Positions 1 through 6,053 of a DNA stretch of 6,166 bases are shown here, in pieces. Source of the stretch: Draconibacterium sp. (lineage in GTDB: Bacteria; Bacteroidota; Bacteroidia; Bacteroidales; Prolixibacteraceae); NCBI GenBank assembly GCA_030595485.1, contig JAUVDE010000213.1:1-6166 (forward strand), read 5' to 3'. Made by a program: the position numbers and the translations under genes. The stretch's first letter is position 1, and each line of letters opens with the position of its first letter. The notes beneath the pieces were generated by a model. It was not told where the DNA came from. It worked only from the letters and a program-made list of their open reading frames with translations, and did no database searches.

Positions 1-987
1 TGGAATTTTCCTTTGTTAAACGTTGGTTTTAAACTGGGACCTGCTTTAGCTGCCGGCTGTAGTTTAATTATTAAACCATCTGCCTTATCGCCATTGTCGG
101 CTTATCTTATGGGTAAAATAATGCACGACATCGATTTTCCAGCTGGCGTTGTAAATATTATCTCTGGTCCTTCAAGTGAGGTGGCAACTATTCTTACCAA
201 AAGTAAAAAAACGGCTGTACTGACTATGATTGGTTCAACACAAACCGGTTTAAAGGTTATTGCTGAAAGTACTACTTCGATTAAGAAATTTGGCTTAGAA
301 TTGGGCGGTAATGCACCGTTTATTGTTTTCGACGATGCGGATTTCGATACCGCGCTTAATTTGGCAATTGGTTTAAAGTTTGGCAACAGCGGCCAAATTT
401 GCGTAGCGGCCAACCGAATTTTTGTACACAAAAGTATTCACGATAAATTCCTTGCCGCTTACATCGAACGTGCCAAGGCAATAAAACTTGGTTTTGGTAA
501 AGACGAAAAACCGGATATGGGGCCAGTTGTAACCCGTTCGGATAGAGACCGGATGTTGACATTAGTTGAAGATGCTGTTTCGAAAGGCGCAACTTTAGAA
601 ACAGGTGGTAAAGTGCCTGCCGGAAAAGAAAAAGGAAATTGGCTGGAACCCACCGTACTAAGTGGAGCAACTCCTGAAATGCGTGTTTTCAAGGAAGAGA
701 TTTTTGGGCCAGTAGCTCCAATCTACAGTTTCGATACCGACGATGAAGTGCTAGAAATGGCAAACGATACTGAATATGGCTTGGCTTCGTATATTTTTAC
801 CAATAACCACAAACGTGTTGAACGTTTTGTTGAAGACTTGGAGTTTGGCGAGGTGCAGGTAAACGGTGTGAAATATGCGATTTATCTTCCGCACGGTGGT
901 ATTAAAAATAGTGGAATTGGTCACGATTGTTCACATCTGGCAATTGAAGATTACCTCGTTAAAAAACGTGTAAGTATTGCTAAATAG
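1..987 (+). CDS. NAD(P)-dependent aldehyde dehydrogenase, 5'-truncated; candidate 3,6-anhydrogalactose dehydrogenase
   Basis: This is the C-terminal 328 residues of an ALDH-superfamily enzyme, which oxidises an aldehyde to a carboxylate with NAD(P)+ in the cytoplasm. The reading frame is open from base 1, so the start lies outside; roughly 150 residues are missing compared with the usual length of about 480. The first codons read WNFP, which carries the oxyanion Asn. A GSTQTG cofactor-binding turn follows. The general-base Glu of LELGG is at 298-300 and the nucleophile Cys of NSGQICVA is at 400-402, exactly 34 residues apart as in the family. The EEIFGPV Glu (697-699) contacts the nicotinamide ribose. 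All catalytic residues visible here are intact. The C-terminus LPHGGIKNSGIGHDCSHLAI resembles sugar-aldehyde and semialdehyde dehydrogenases. The substrate is inferred from context: a cycloisomerase and a KDPG-type aldolase follow, which fits oxidation of 3,6-anhydrogalactose to 3,6-anhydrogalactonate. Lactaldehyde or succinate semialdehyde remain possible substrates. The next gene starts 48 bp downstream. Confidence 0.9.
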   Translation, partial: WNFPLLNVGFKLGPALAAGCSLIIKPSALSPLSAYLMGKIMHDIDFPAGVVNIISGPSSEVATILTKSKKTAVLTMIGSTQTGLKVIAESTTSIKKFGLELGGNAPFIVFDDADFDTALNLAIGLKFGNSGQICVAANRIFVHKSIHDKFLAAYIERAKAIKLGFGKDEKPDMGPVVTRSDRDRMLTLVEDAVSKGATLETGGKVPAGKEKGNWLEPTVLSGATPEMRVFKEEIFGPVAPIYSFDTDDEVLEMANDTEYGLASYIFTNNHKRVERFVEDLEFGEVQVNGVKYAIYLPHGGIKNSGIGHDCSHLAIEDYLVKKRVSIAK

Positions 988-1035
988 ACCTTGAACAAAA
1001 ATAGTATTCGAAATCAATCAATTAACTAAAATATT

Positions 1036-2043
1036 ATGGACTCAGCTTTTATCCCTTTTCTAATTGTAATTTTTGCAAGTATCTTCCAGGGCAGTTTTGG
1101 CGTTGGAATGAAATATATGGCACCACTGAAGTGGGAGTCGTGGTGGCTTGTACACGTTGTAATTGCCATGGTTTTATTTCCATTAATTTGGGCATTTATT
1201 GCCGTTCCCGGGCTACTAGATATCATTTTAAGTTCACCGGCAAACGCAATCGCACTGGCAATGTTATTTGGTTTCCTTTGGGGAATTGGTGGCATTTTGT
1301 TTGGCGTTAGTATTCCTTACATTGGCATTTCATTAACCTACGGAATTGTAATGGGACTGGCATCGTCGGTGGGCAGTTTAATTCCACTGTTTCAAATGGA
1401 AGGAGCCACTTCACTTCCTGCATTCCCTTATATTATTGCGGGTGTTGCTGTAATGCTTGTTGGTGTTGCTATTACTGCCGTTGCGGGTATAAAACGTGAC
1501 ATGGTTAAAAGCGAAGGTGGTCAATCGAAAAACATTGTAAAAGGACTAATTATTGCCTCTGTTTGTGGTATTTTATCTGCATTGTTAAACGTCGGTTTTG
1601 CCAACGCAGCGCCTATTGCAAAAATTGCCGAGGCCTCGGGTGTAATTACCCGAAACAGTAGTTTGGCAGCTTGGGTAGTGGTATTAGTTGGTGCATTTAT
1701 AATGAATGCCGGATATGCAGTATTCCTTCTTACAAAAAATAAAGCATGGAATTCGTTTCGTATTGCAGGTTCAGGAAAAGCGTACCGTTGGGCAATTATC
1801 GCTGGTTTGTGTTGGTTTGGTGCACTTGGCGTTTATGGTCAGGGGGCAGCATTAATGGGCGAAATGGGACCTGTAATTGGTTGGCCAATGCTTTTGGGTT
1901 TATCGTTAATTGTTAGTAACGTTTGGGCATACCGCGCAGGCGAGTGGAAAGGTGCTTCAAAACCATTCCAGTTACTATTACTTGGTTTGGCAGTTCTAAT
2001 TCTTGCAAGTGTTATTTTAGGATTTGCAAACACTGTTCAATAA
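1036..2043 (+). CDS. RhaT-family sugar permease (L-rhamnose/H+ symporter-like)
   Basis: A 335-residue inner-membrane protein of the drug/metabolite transporter superfamily, RhaT family, close in length to E. coli RhaT (344 residues). About ten hydrophobic segments can be seen, near residues 4-24, 36-57, 69-92, 97-118, 129-150, 166-186, 210-232, 251-270, 277-299 and 311-331. Family-like stretches recalled from E. coli RhaT are FGFLWGIGGILFG (78-90), the GLIIASVCGILSALLN region (170-185) and EWKGASKP (303-310) before the last helix. The family imports L-rhamnose with protons. The ATG at 1036 is the natural start: it follows an A/T-rich leader and leads straight into the first helix. No rhamnose isomerase, kinase or aldolase gene lies in the window. 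The neighbours are an aldehyde dehydrogenase and a cycloisomerase, so the real cargo may be another deoxy- or anhydrosugar. That reassignment is inference; the family call is firm. Confidence 0.88.
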   Translation: MDSAFIPFLIVIFASIFQGSFGVGMKYMAPLKWESWWLVHVVIAMVLFPLIWAFIAVPGLLDIILSSPANAIALAMLFGFLWGIGGILFGVSIPYIGISLTYGIVMGLASSVGSLIPLFQMEGATSLPAFPYIIAGVAVMLVGVAITAVAGIKRDMVKSEGGQSKNIVKGLIIASVCGILSALLNVGFANAAPIAKIAEASGVITRNSSLAAWVVVLVGAFIMNAGYAVFLLTKNKAWNSFRIAGSGKAYRWAIIAGLCWFGALGVYGQGAALMGEMGPVIGWPMLLGLSLIVSNVWAYRAGEWKGASKPFQLLLLGLAVLILASVILGFANTVQ

Positions 2044-2150
2044 AAGAGAAAGTTATTGTTTGACGCAATTAGATGGATATTAGTTATTTATACTGATGAT
2101 TTTTTCTGGTCGTGTCATGATACTTGTTTCTTAAATCTAATTCAATTAAA
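2044..2150 (+). promoter_or_regulatory. 107-bp spacer with a weak Bacteroidota-type promoter candidate and a small dyad
   Basis: This is the longest gap in the metabolic part of the cluster and the most likely place for an internal promoter. TTTG at 2059-2062 is followed 18 bp later by TAGTTATT at 2081-2088. This is a partial match (two mismatches) to the Bacteroidota -33 TTTG / -7 TAnnTTTG consensus. Between it and the next ATG lies an imperfect 12-bp palindrome, GTGTCATGATAC at 2112-2123, which could be an operator or chance. No strong terminator hairpin with a T-run follows the permease gene. Read-through from upstream is therefore also possible. Confidence 0.22.
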
Positions 2151-3284
2151 ATGAAAATATTAAAAATAGAATCCTTTGTGGTTAGCCAAACTTTGGAGGA
2201 ACCATTTTATTTCTCGCAATGGGAATATAAAACACGAACCATTTGTTTGGTGCGCGTAACCGCCGATGATGGAACTTACGGTTGGGGAGAAGGTTATGGA
2301 CCTGCTAATTTGGTGAAAGCCGGGATTAAATTTTTTAATCAGTATATACTCGGAATGGATGCGCTCGAACATGAAGTTGTTTGGCAGCAAATGTACTTAC
2401 GCTCTTTGGACTTTGCCCGTCGTGGTGTTTTATTGGCTGCTTTAAGTGCCATCGACATTGCCCTTTGGGATATAAAAGGAAAACATTATGGTTTGCCGAT
2501 ATCAGCACTAATGGGTGGACGTAAAATCGAGAAGATTAAACCTTATGCAACTGGTTTATACTTTACCCGCTGCGATGCGTTAAAAGAAAAACTGGTTGAT
2601 GAAGCACTTCTTTACAAAGAGCAAGGTTTTAAGGGGATTAAAATGAAGGTTGGTTTGGGAATTGCCAAAGATGTGGAATTTACCAAAGCCATTAAAAGAG
2701 CCATTGGCGATGATGTGGAATTAATGATAGATTCCAATCATGCCTATTCGTTGAAAGAAGCCATGCAGCTTTGTAATAGACTTGAAGATTTAGGTATTTC
2801 GTGGTTTGAAGAGCCGGTTTCACCAGAACATTATAGTGGTTATCGCCAATTGCGCGAAAATACTAGCATCCCAATTGCTGGAGGAGAATGTGAATATTTG
2901 CGTTATGGTTTTCTGGAGCTTTTCAAAAATAAATCGGTAGATATTGCACAGCCTGATATTTGTGCTGCCGGTGGATTAACCGAGGTGAAAAGAATTGCTG
3001 CAATGGCAAATACCTTTGGTGTTGAATTGGTTCCACACAGCTGGGGGACAGGAGTGGCTTTACATGCCGCGATGCACCTTATTTCTAATCTCGATTCTAA
3101 TCCGGGACGTATGTATGATGCCGAGCCTTGGATGGAACTTGACCGGACTGAAAATGCACTGCGCGATATTATGGTAGAACCTTTAATTACACAAGAAAAT
3201 GGTTATCTTAAAGTTCCAAATCTTCCGGGTTTAGGAGTTGACGTAAATGAGGAAATGTTAGAGAAATATTTGGTAAAAGAATAA
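2151..3284 (+). CDS. Enolase-superfamily sugar-acid cycloisomerase/dehydratase, candidate 3,6-anhydrogalactonate cycloisomerase
   Basis: A 377-residue mandelate racemase/muconate lactonizing enzyme-type protein: N-terminal capping domain (about 1-125) plus TIM barrel. The catalytic set is complete: KMK (K164, K166), Mg ligands D194 (LMID), E220 (WFEEP) and E246 (GGE), D269 (QPD) and H296 (VPHSWGTG), which would form an Asp/His dyad. Capping-domain GWGEGYGP (44-51) and the segments WDIKGKHYG (106-114) and EPWMELDRT (325-333) resemble, as I recall them, galactarolactone cycloisomerase of Agrobacterium and 3,6-anhydrogalactonate cycloisomerases. Those enzymes open an anhydro or lactone ring to give a 2-keto-3-deoxy acid. 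Placement between an aldehyde dehydrogenase and a KDPG-type aldolase favours 3,6-anhydrogalactonate as substrate; galactonate or galactarolactone are alternatives. A TTG at 2124 would add nine residues (MFLKSNSIK) with no family counterpart, so the ATG at 2151, preceded by an A-rich stretch, is preferred. Only 3 bp separate it from the aldolase gene, so the two are surely co-transcribed. Confidence 0.85.
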   Translation: MKILKIESFVVSQTLEEPFYFSQWEYKTRTICLVRVTADDGTYGWGEGYGPANLVKAGIKFFNQYILGMDALEHEVVWQQMYLRSLDFARRGVLLAALSAIDIALWDIKGKHYGLPISALMGGRKIEKIKPYATGLYFTRCDALKEKLVDEALLYKEQGFKGIKMKVGLGIAKDVEFTKAIKRAIGDDVELMIDSNHAYSLKEAMQLCNRLEDLGISWFEEPVSPEHYSGYRQLRENTSIPIAGGECEYLRYGFLELFKNKSVDIAQPDICAAGGLTEVKRIAAMANTFGVELVPHSWGTGVALHAAMHLISNLDSNPGRMYDAEPWMELDRTENALRDIMVEPLITQENGYLKVPNLPGLGVDVNEEMLEKYLVKE

Positions 3285-3287
3285 AAT

Positions 3288-3959
3288 ATGCAACCCATAG
3301 AACAAAGGGCGATGAAGCCCGAAATAATTAAAAAGATTGACGATGCTGGTGTAATTGCAGTATTGGTAATCGACGATGTAAAACATGCTGTTCCTACTGC
3401 CTTAGCTTTATTGGCAGGTGGTATTGATAACATCGAATTAACGCTGCGTACACCTGCAGCAATCGATTGTATAAAAGCTATTCAAAACGAAGTTCCTGAA
3501 ATTACAATGGGAATTGGAACGGTACTAACTACAAAACAAGTGGAAGCTGTTGCCAAATTAGGTGTCGATTTTGCTGTTGCTCCAGGTTGTAATGCTAAGG
3601 TATTAAAAGCAGCGCAGGAAAATGCATTGTCATTTGCGCCGGGTGTAATGACTCCTTCGGAAATTGAAACTGCCTTGGAATATGGTTGTCGCGTAATTAA
3701 ATATTGTCCGGCTGAACCGGCTGGTGGATTAACTTTCCTGAAAAACATGGCTGGTCCTTACGGATATTTGGGTTTAACTTTTATTCCACTCGGAGGACTA
3801 AATTTAAATAATGCGCGTGCTTATTTAGAGTCGCCACTTATTACTGCAATTGGTGGTTCGTGGATTGCCAATCGTCCACTTATTCAAAACGAACAGTGGG
3901 AAACGATTACTCAAAATGCACAAGACATAACAAATTTGATTGCTGAAATAAAAAAATAA
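3288..3959 (+). CDS. 2-keto-3-deoxy-6-phosphogluconate/galactonate (KDPG/KDPGal) aldolase
   Basis: A 223-residue class I aldolase of the Eda/DgoA family, a cytoplasmic trimer in known members. It cleaves 2-keto-3-deoxy-6-phospho sugar acids to pyruvate and glyceraldehyde 3-phosphate. The general-base Glu is E50 in NIELTLRTP, with R54 in the carboxylate-binding position. The Schiff-base Lys is K138 in RVIKYCPAE, and the phosphate-binding GGSW lies at 189-192. Length and motif spacing match E. coli Eda; the YC after the Lys replaces FF of Eda. Two starts are possible. The ATG at 3288 sits 3 bp after the previous stop with an A/T-rich leader. The ATG at 3312 (MKPEIIKK) would give a 215-residue protein whose N-terminus looks more like relatives. 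In the proposed pathway it needs a phosphorylated substrate, yet no sugar-acid kinase lies in the window. Gluconate versus galactonate stereochemistry cannot be told from sequence. The sulfatase gene follows after 11 bp. Confidence 0.9.
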   Translation: MQPIEQRAMKPEIIKKIDDAGVIAVLVIDDVKHAVPTALALLAGGIDNIELTLRTPAAIDCIKAIQNEVPEITMGIGTVLTTKQVEAVAKLGVDFAVAPGCNAKVLKAAQENALSFAPGVMTPSEIETALEYGCRVIKYCPAEPAGGLTFLKNMAGPYGYLGLTFIPLGGLNLNNARAYLESPLITAIGGSWIANRPLIQNEQWETITQNAQDITNLIAEIKK

Positions 3960-3970
3960 AGAATAAAAAT

Positions 3971-5593
3971 ATGATGAAATGGATGACTAAGGTCGGTGTA
4001 ATACTGACACTTGGTTTCTTTGTATTTGGCTGTGAACAAAAGCCACCCCAACAAAAGAAGCTTCCAAAGCCTAATGTGTTGTTTATTATCATCGACGATT
4101 TAAACGATTACCAGGGATGTTTTGGTGGACACCCTCAGGCAAAAACTCCGAATATTGATAAACTGGCAGCGAGCGGAGTTCGTTTTGTAAATGCCCAAAC
4201 TAACATCGGACTTTGTAACCCTTCGCGTAATAGTCTGTTCACTGGAATTTATCCGCATCAATCGCGAAATTTTGGTTTAGATAAAAAGACAACTCAAAAG
4301 CTTTTTAAGAATAACAAAACCATTATGGAACGTTTCTCGGAGAATGGTTACTTCGTAATGGGCAGCGGGAAATTGCTGCATTCAAACCAACTTAAACTTT
4401 GGGATGAATGGGGAGTTGATGTAAATAACTACGGACCTTTTGCCTACGATGGTAAAAATCAGGTTGGGCATCCTTCTGTACCGCAACCTTTTCGCAGTAT
4501 TGGCGATGTTGATGGTTCGTATGCTCCCATGTCTGATGTGCCTGTTTTTGCTGAAGGTAAATCAAATGGAGACAACGCTGGTTGGGCATATTCAGGAAAA
4601 AAGGACATTCCATTTAAATATATCGACGAAAAAAATCGCGATTTACTGCCCGATGAATTACATGCACAATGGGCGGAAAAACGAATTAATGAAATGGATA
4701 CAGAGGCTACGCCAAAGCCATTTTTTATGGGAATCGGTTTTGTTCGTCCGCACACGCCGCTTTATGCACCCAAACGTTTTTTCGACATGTTCCCGATTGA
4801 CGAACTGCAACTTCCGGTAATAATTGACGGTGATGTTGCAGATACGCATTACAAAGACAATTATCCGGTTGAACGTACCCGAGATGATAAATGGTACACA
4901 AATACTTCCAAAGGACAGATGTACTCAAAAATGTTAACTGAATCGTACGGTGGTGATGAAGAGTTGGGACTGAAACACTTCTTGCAGGCTTATTTGGCGT
5001 GCGTTGCCTTTGCCGACGAGCAGGTGGGAATTGTATTGGATGCCTTAAATGAGAGCAAATTTGCAGAAAACACCATAGTTATTTTATGCAGCGACCACGG
5101 CTGGCAAATGGGACAAAAACAATACTTGTTTAAAAATTCGCCATGGGAAAACAGTACGCACATTCCAATGGTAATAAAAGCTCCGGGAGTGAAGGCAAAT
5201 AGCAAAGTTGAACAACCGGTTTCCCTTATCGATATTTATCCCACTTTAACTGATGTTTGTGGCCTCGAAGGCGATAACAAGAAAAATGAAGCAGGGTTTT
5301 CAGTGGGTGGATTTAGTTTAAAGCCATTTTTAGAGAAAGCAAAACCGAATAACTGGAAAGGTTCCGAAGGAGCTTTAACTGCAATTGCCACCGATGTTGT
5401 AGACTACGAACTTACATCGCAAACTTTTGCATACCGTACAACAGACTACCGTTTTATTCTGTATCCGAATGGACAAGAAGAATTGTACGACTTAAAAAAT
5501 GACCCAAATGAATGGACGAATCTTGCAACGGATGAAAAGTATGATGAAGTAAAAGCAGAAATGAGAGAAACGGTTTTGGAAATGATTAATTAA
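3971..5593 (+). CDS. S1-family (formylglycine) sulfatase, lipoprotein, iduronate-2-sulfatase-like
   Basis: A 540-residue type I sulfatase that removes sulfate esters from a glycan. A lipoprotein signal peptide (1-20) ends in the lipobox VFGC with C21 as the lipidated residue; a short Lys/Pro/Gln-rich linker follows. The charge pattern after C21 (EQKPPQQKK) does not match the usual acidic surface-export signal of Bacteroidota lipoproteins, so a periplasm-facing enzyme is likely. The metal-binding Asp pair D42-D43 is in IDDLNDYQG. The sulfatase signature CNPSR (82-86) puts C82 as the residue converted to formylglycine, followed by LFTGIYPH. K134 and H137 (GKLLH), H261 (RPHTP), D375-H376 (SDHGWQMG) and K387 complete the expected active site. 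The C-terminal ELYDLKNDPNEWTNLA (504-519) is typical. The GFVRPHTPLYAPKRF segment recalls iduronate-2-sulfatase (SulfAtlas S1_7-like, inferred). S1_7 also holds carrageenan sulfatases, so the glycan is not fixed by family. The gene ends in tandem TAA TAA stops (5591-5596). A separate maturation enzyme must supply formylglycine; none is in the window. Confidence 0.93.
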   Translation: MMKWMTKVGVILTLGFFVFGCEQKPPQQKKLPKPNVLFIIIDDLNDYQGCFGGHPQAKTPNIDKLAASGVRFVNAQTNIGLCNPSRNSLFTGIYPHQSRNFGLDKKTTQKLFKNNKTIMERFSENGYFVMGSGKLLHSNQLKLWDEWGVDVNNYGPFAYDGKNQVGHPSVPQPFRSIGDVDGSYAPMSDVPVFAEGKSNGDNAGWAYSGKKDIPFKYIDEKNRDLLPDELHAQWAEKRINEMDTEATPKPFFMGIGFVRPHTPLYAPKRFFDMFPIDELQLPVIIDGDVADTHYKDNYPVERTRDDKWYTNTSKGQMYSKMLTESYGGDEELGLKHFLQAYLACVAFADEQVGIVLDALNESKFAENTIVILCSDHGWQMGQKQYLFKNSPWENSTHIPMVIKAPGVKANSKVEQPVSLIDIYPTLTDVCGLEGDNKKNEAGFSVGGFSLKPFLEKAKPNNWKGSEGALTAIATDVVDYELTSQTFAYRTTDYRFILYPNGQEELYDLKNDPNEWTNLATDEKYDEVKAEMRETVLEMIN

Positions 5594-5608
5594 TAAGACA
5601 TAAAAGAT

Positions 5609-5914
5609 ATGTACAAACATATAGTATTCTGGAAGATAAAAGATGAAGTAAAGGGAGTTTCAAAAAAGAAAATTATTGCTGAAGTTATACAAAAGCTCAA
5701 TGGCTTACCAGCTGCAATTCCTGAAATAAAGGAGTACGAAGTAGCCGAAAATATAGGTGATTACGGTGCTTCATTTTTTGATATCTGTCTTATCTCTGTT
5801 TTCGAGAACAAAGACACATTCTGGAATTATACTAAATACCCAAAACACGACGAGGCTGTAGCATTTATTCAATCGGTTCAGGATGCCGAGGAGATTGTGG
5901 ATTTTGAGTTCTGA
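5609..5914 (+). CDS. Dabb-domain (stress-responsive alpha/beta barrel) small protein
   Basis: A 101-residue protein without signal peptide or membrane segment, so probably cytoplasmic. It matches the Dabb fold over its whole length: a first strand HIVFWKIKDE (4-13), a helix (18-32) followed by IPEIKEYEV (37-45), a strand with FFDICLISVFENKD (56-69), YPKH (77-80) as the form of the family's YxxHPxH motif, and a last strand EIVDFEF (95-101). Dabb proteins form dimeric ferredoxin-like barrels. Most have no known function; a plant member is olivetolic acid cyclase. The related dimeric alpha/beta folds of rhamnose mutarotase and muconolactone isomerase act on sugars or lactones. It starts 15 bp after the sulfatase and must share its transcript. 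A role in handling a sugar or lactone intermediate is conceivable but unproven. Family call firm, function unknown. Confidence 0.85.
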   Translation: MYKHIVFWKIKDEVKGVSKKKIIAEVIQKLNGLPAAIPEIKEYEVAENIGDYGASFFDICLISVFENKDTFWNYTKYPKHDEAVAFIQSVQDAEEIVDFEF

Positions 5915-6053
5915 AAGAGTATCAGCTAACAGCCCAGGGCAGCGTCCTTGGTGTAGAGAATGTAGAGTGTAAATTATCCCACACTACGAATCTCAAAAAT
6001 AAGATTGGGCTAAACATAGGACAAAAAAATGAGCTAATAAAAGAATAACTATA
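5915..6053. other. Intergenic spacer with nested inverted repeats
   Basis: This 139-bp gap holds no gene. It contains several complementary segments: AGCCCA (5931-5936) with TGGGCT (6006-6011); CCCAGGG (5933-5939) with TCCTTGG (5945-5951), seven positions with one mismatch and one G-T pair around a 5-nt loop; GTAG/TGT (5962-5965, 5968-5970) with ACACTAC (5981-5987), 7 bp with a 2-nt bulge; and AATCT (5989-5993) with AGATT (6002-6006). TGTAGAG occurs twice, at 5952-5958 and 5961-5967. Its first part is richer in G+C than the neighbouring A/T-rich spacers. It could be a decayed dispersed palindromic repeat, an mRNA processing or attenuation structure, or chance. No T-run follows on the + strand, so it is not a standard terminator. 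No convincing promoter for the next gene was seen. Confidence 0.35.

Noticed and set aside
102..692. Overlapping minus-strand open frames opposite the aldehyde dehydrogenase
   Set aside because: They lie antisense to a gene with intact catalytic motifs, have low-complexity or unfamiliar protein sequences, and lack recognisable domains.
988..1035. Promoter in the 48-bp gap before the permease gene
   Set aside because: No convincing TTTG / TAnnTTTG pair was found; the TAGTATTC match is too weak, and co-transcription with the dehydrogenase is simpler.
1036..2043. Classical rhamnose operon as the identity of the locus
   Set aside because: Only the permease points to rhamnose; no rhamnose isomerase, kinase, aldolase or regulator is seen, while the cycloisomerase and KDPG-type aldolase fit another route.
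2124..2150. Upstream TTG start adding MFLKSNSIK to the cycloisomerase
   Set aside because: Family members begin at the MKI-type strand; the ATG at 2151 has an A-rich leader and the extra nine residues have no counterpart.
2995..3177. A 60-codon + strand frame inside the cycloisomerase gene
   Set aside because: It overlaps the conserved barrel region containing D269 and H296 in another frame; no signal or domain of its own.
4392..5205. Several open frames on both strands inside the sulfatase gene
   Set aside because: They are shadows of the sulfatase reading frame, whose motifs continue across the region without interruption.
5933..5951. Rho-independent terminator after the Dabb gene
   Set aside because: The hairpin has a mismatch and a G-T pair and is followed by GTGTAGAGAATG rather than a T-run; the A-run at 6023-6029 is too far away and of the wrong base for the + strand.
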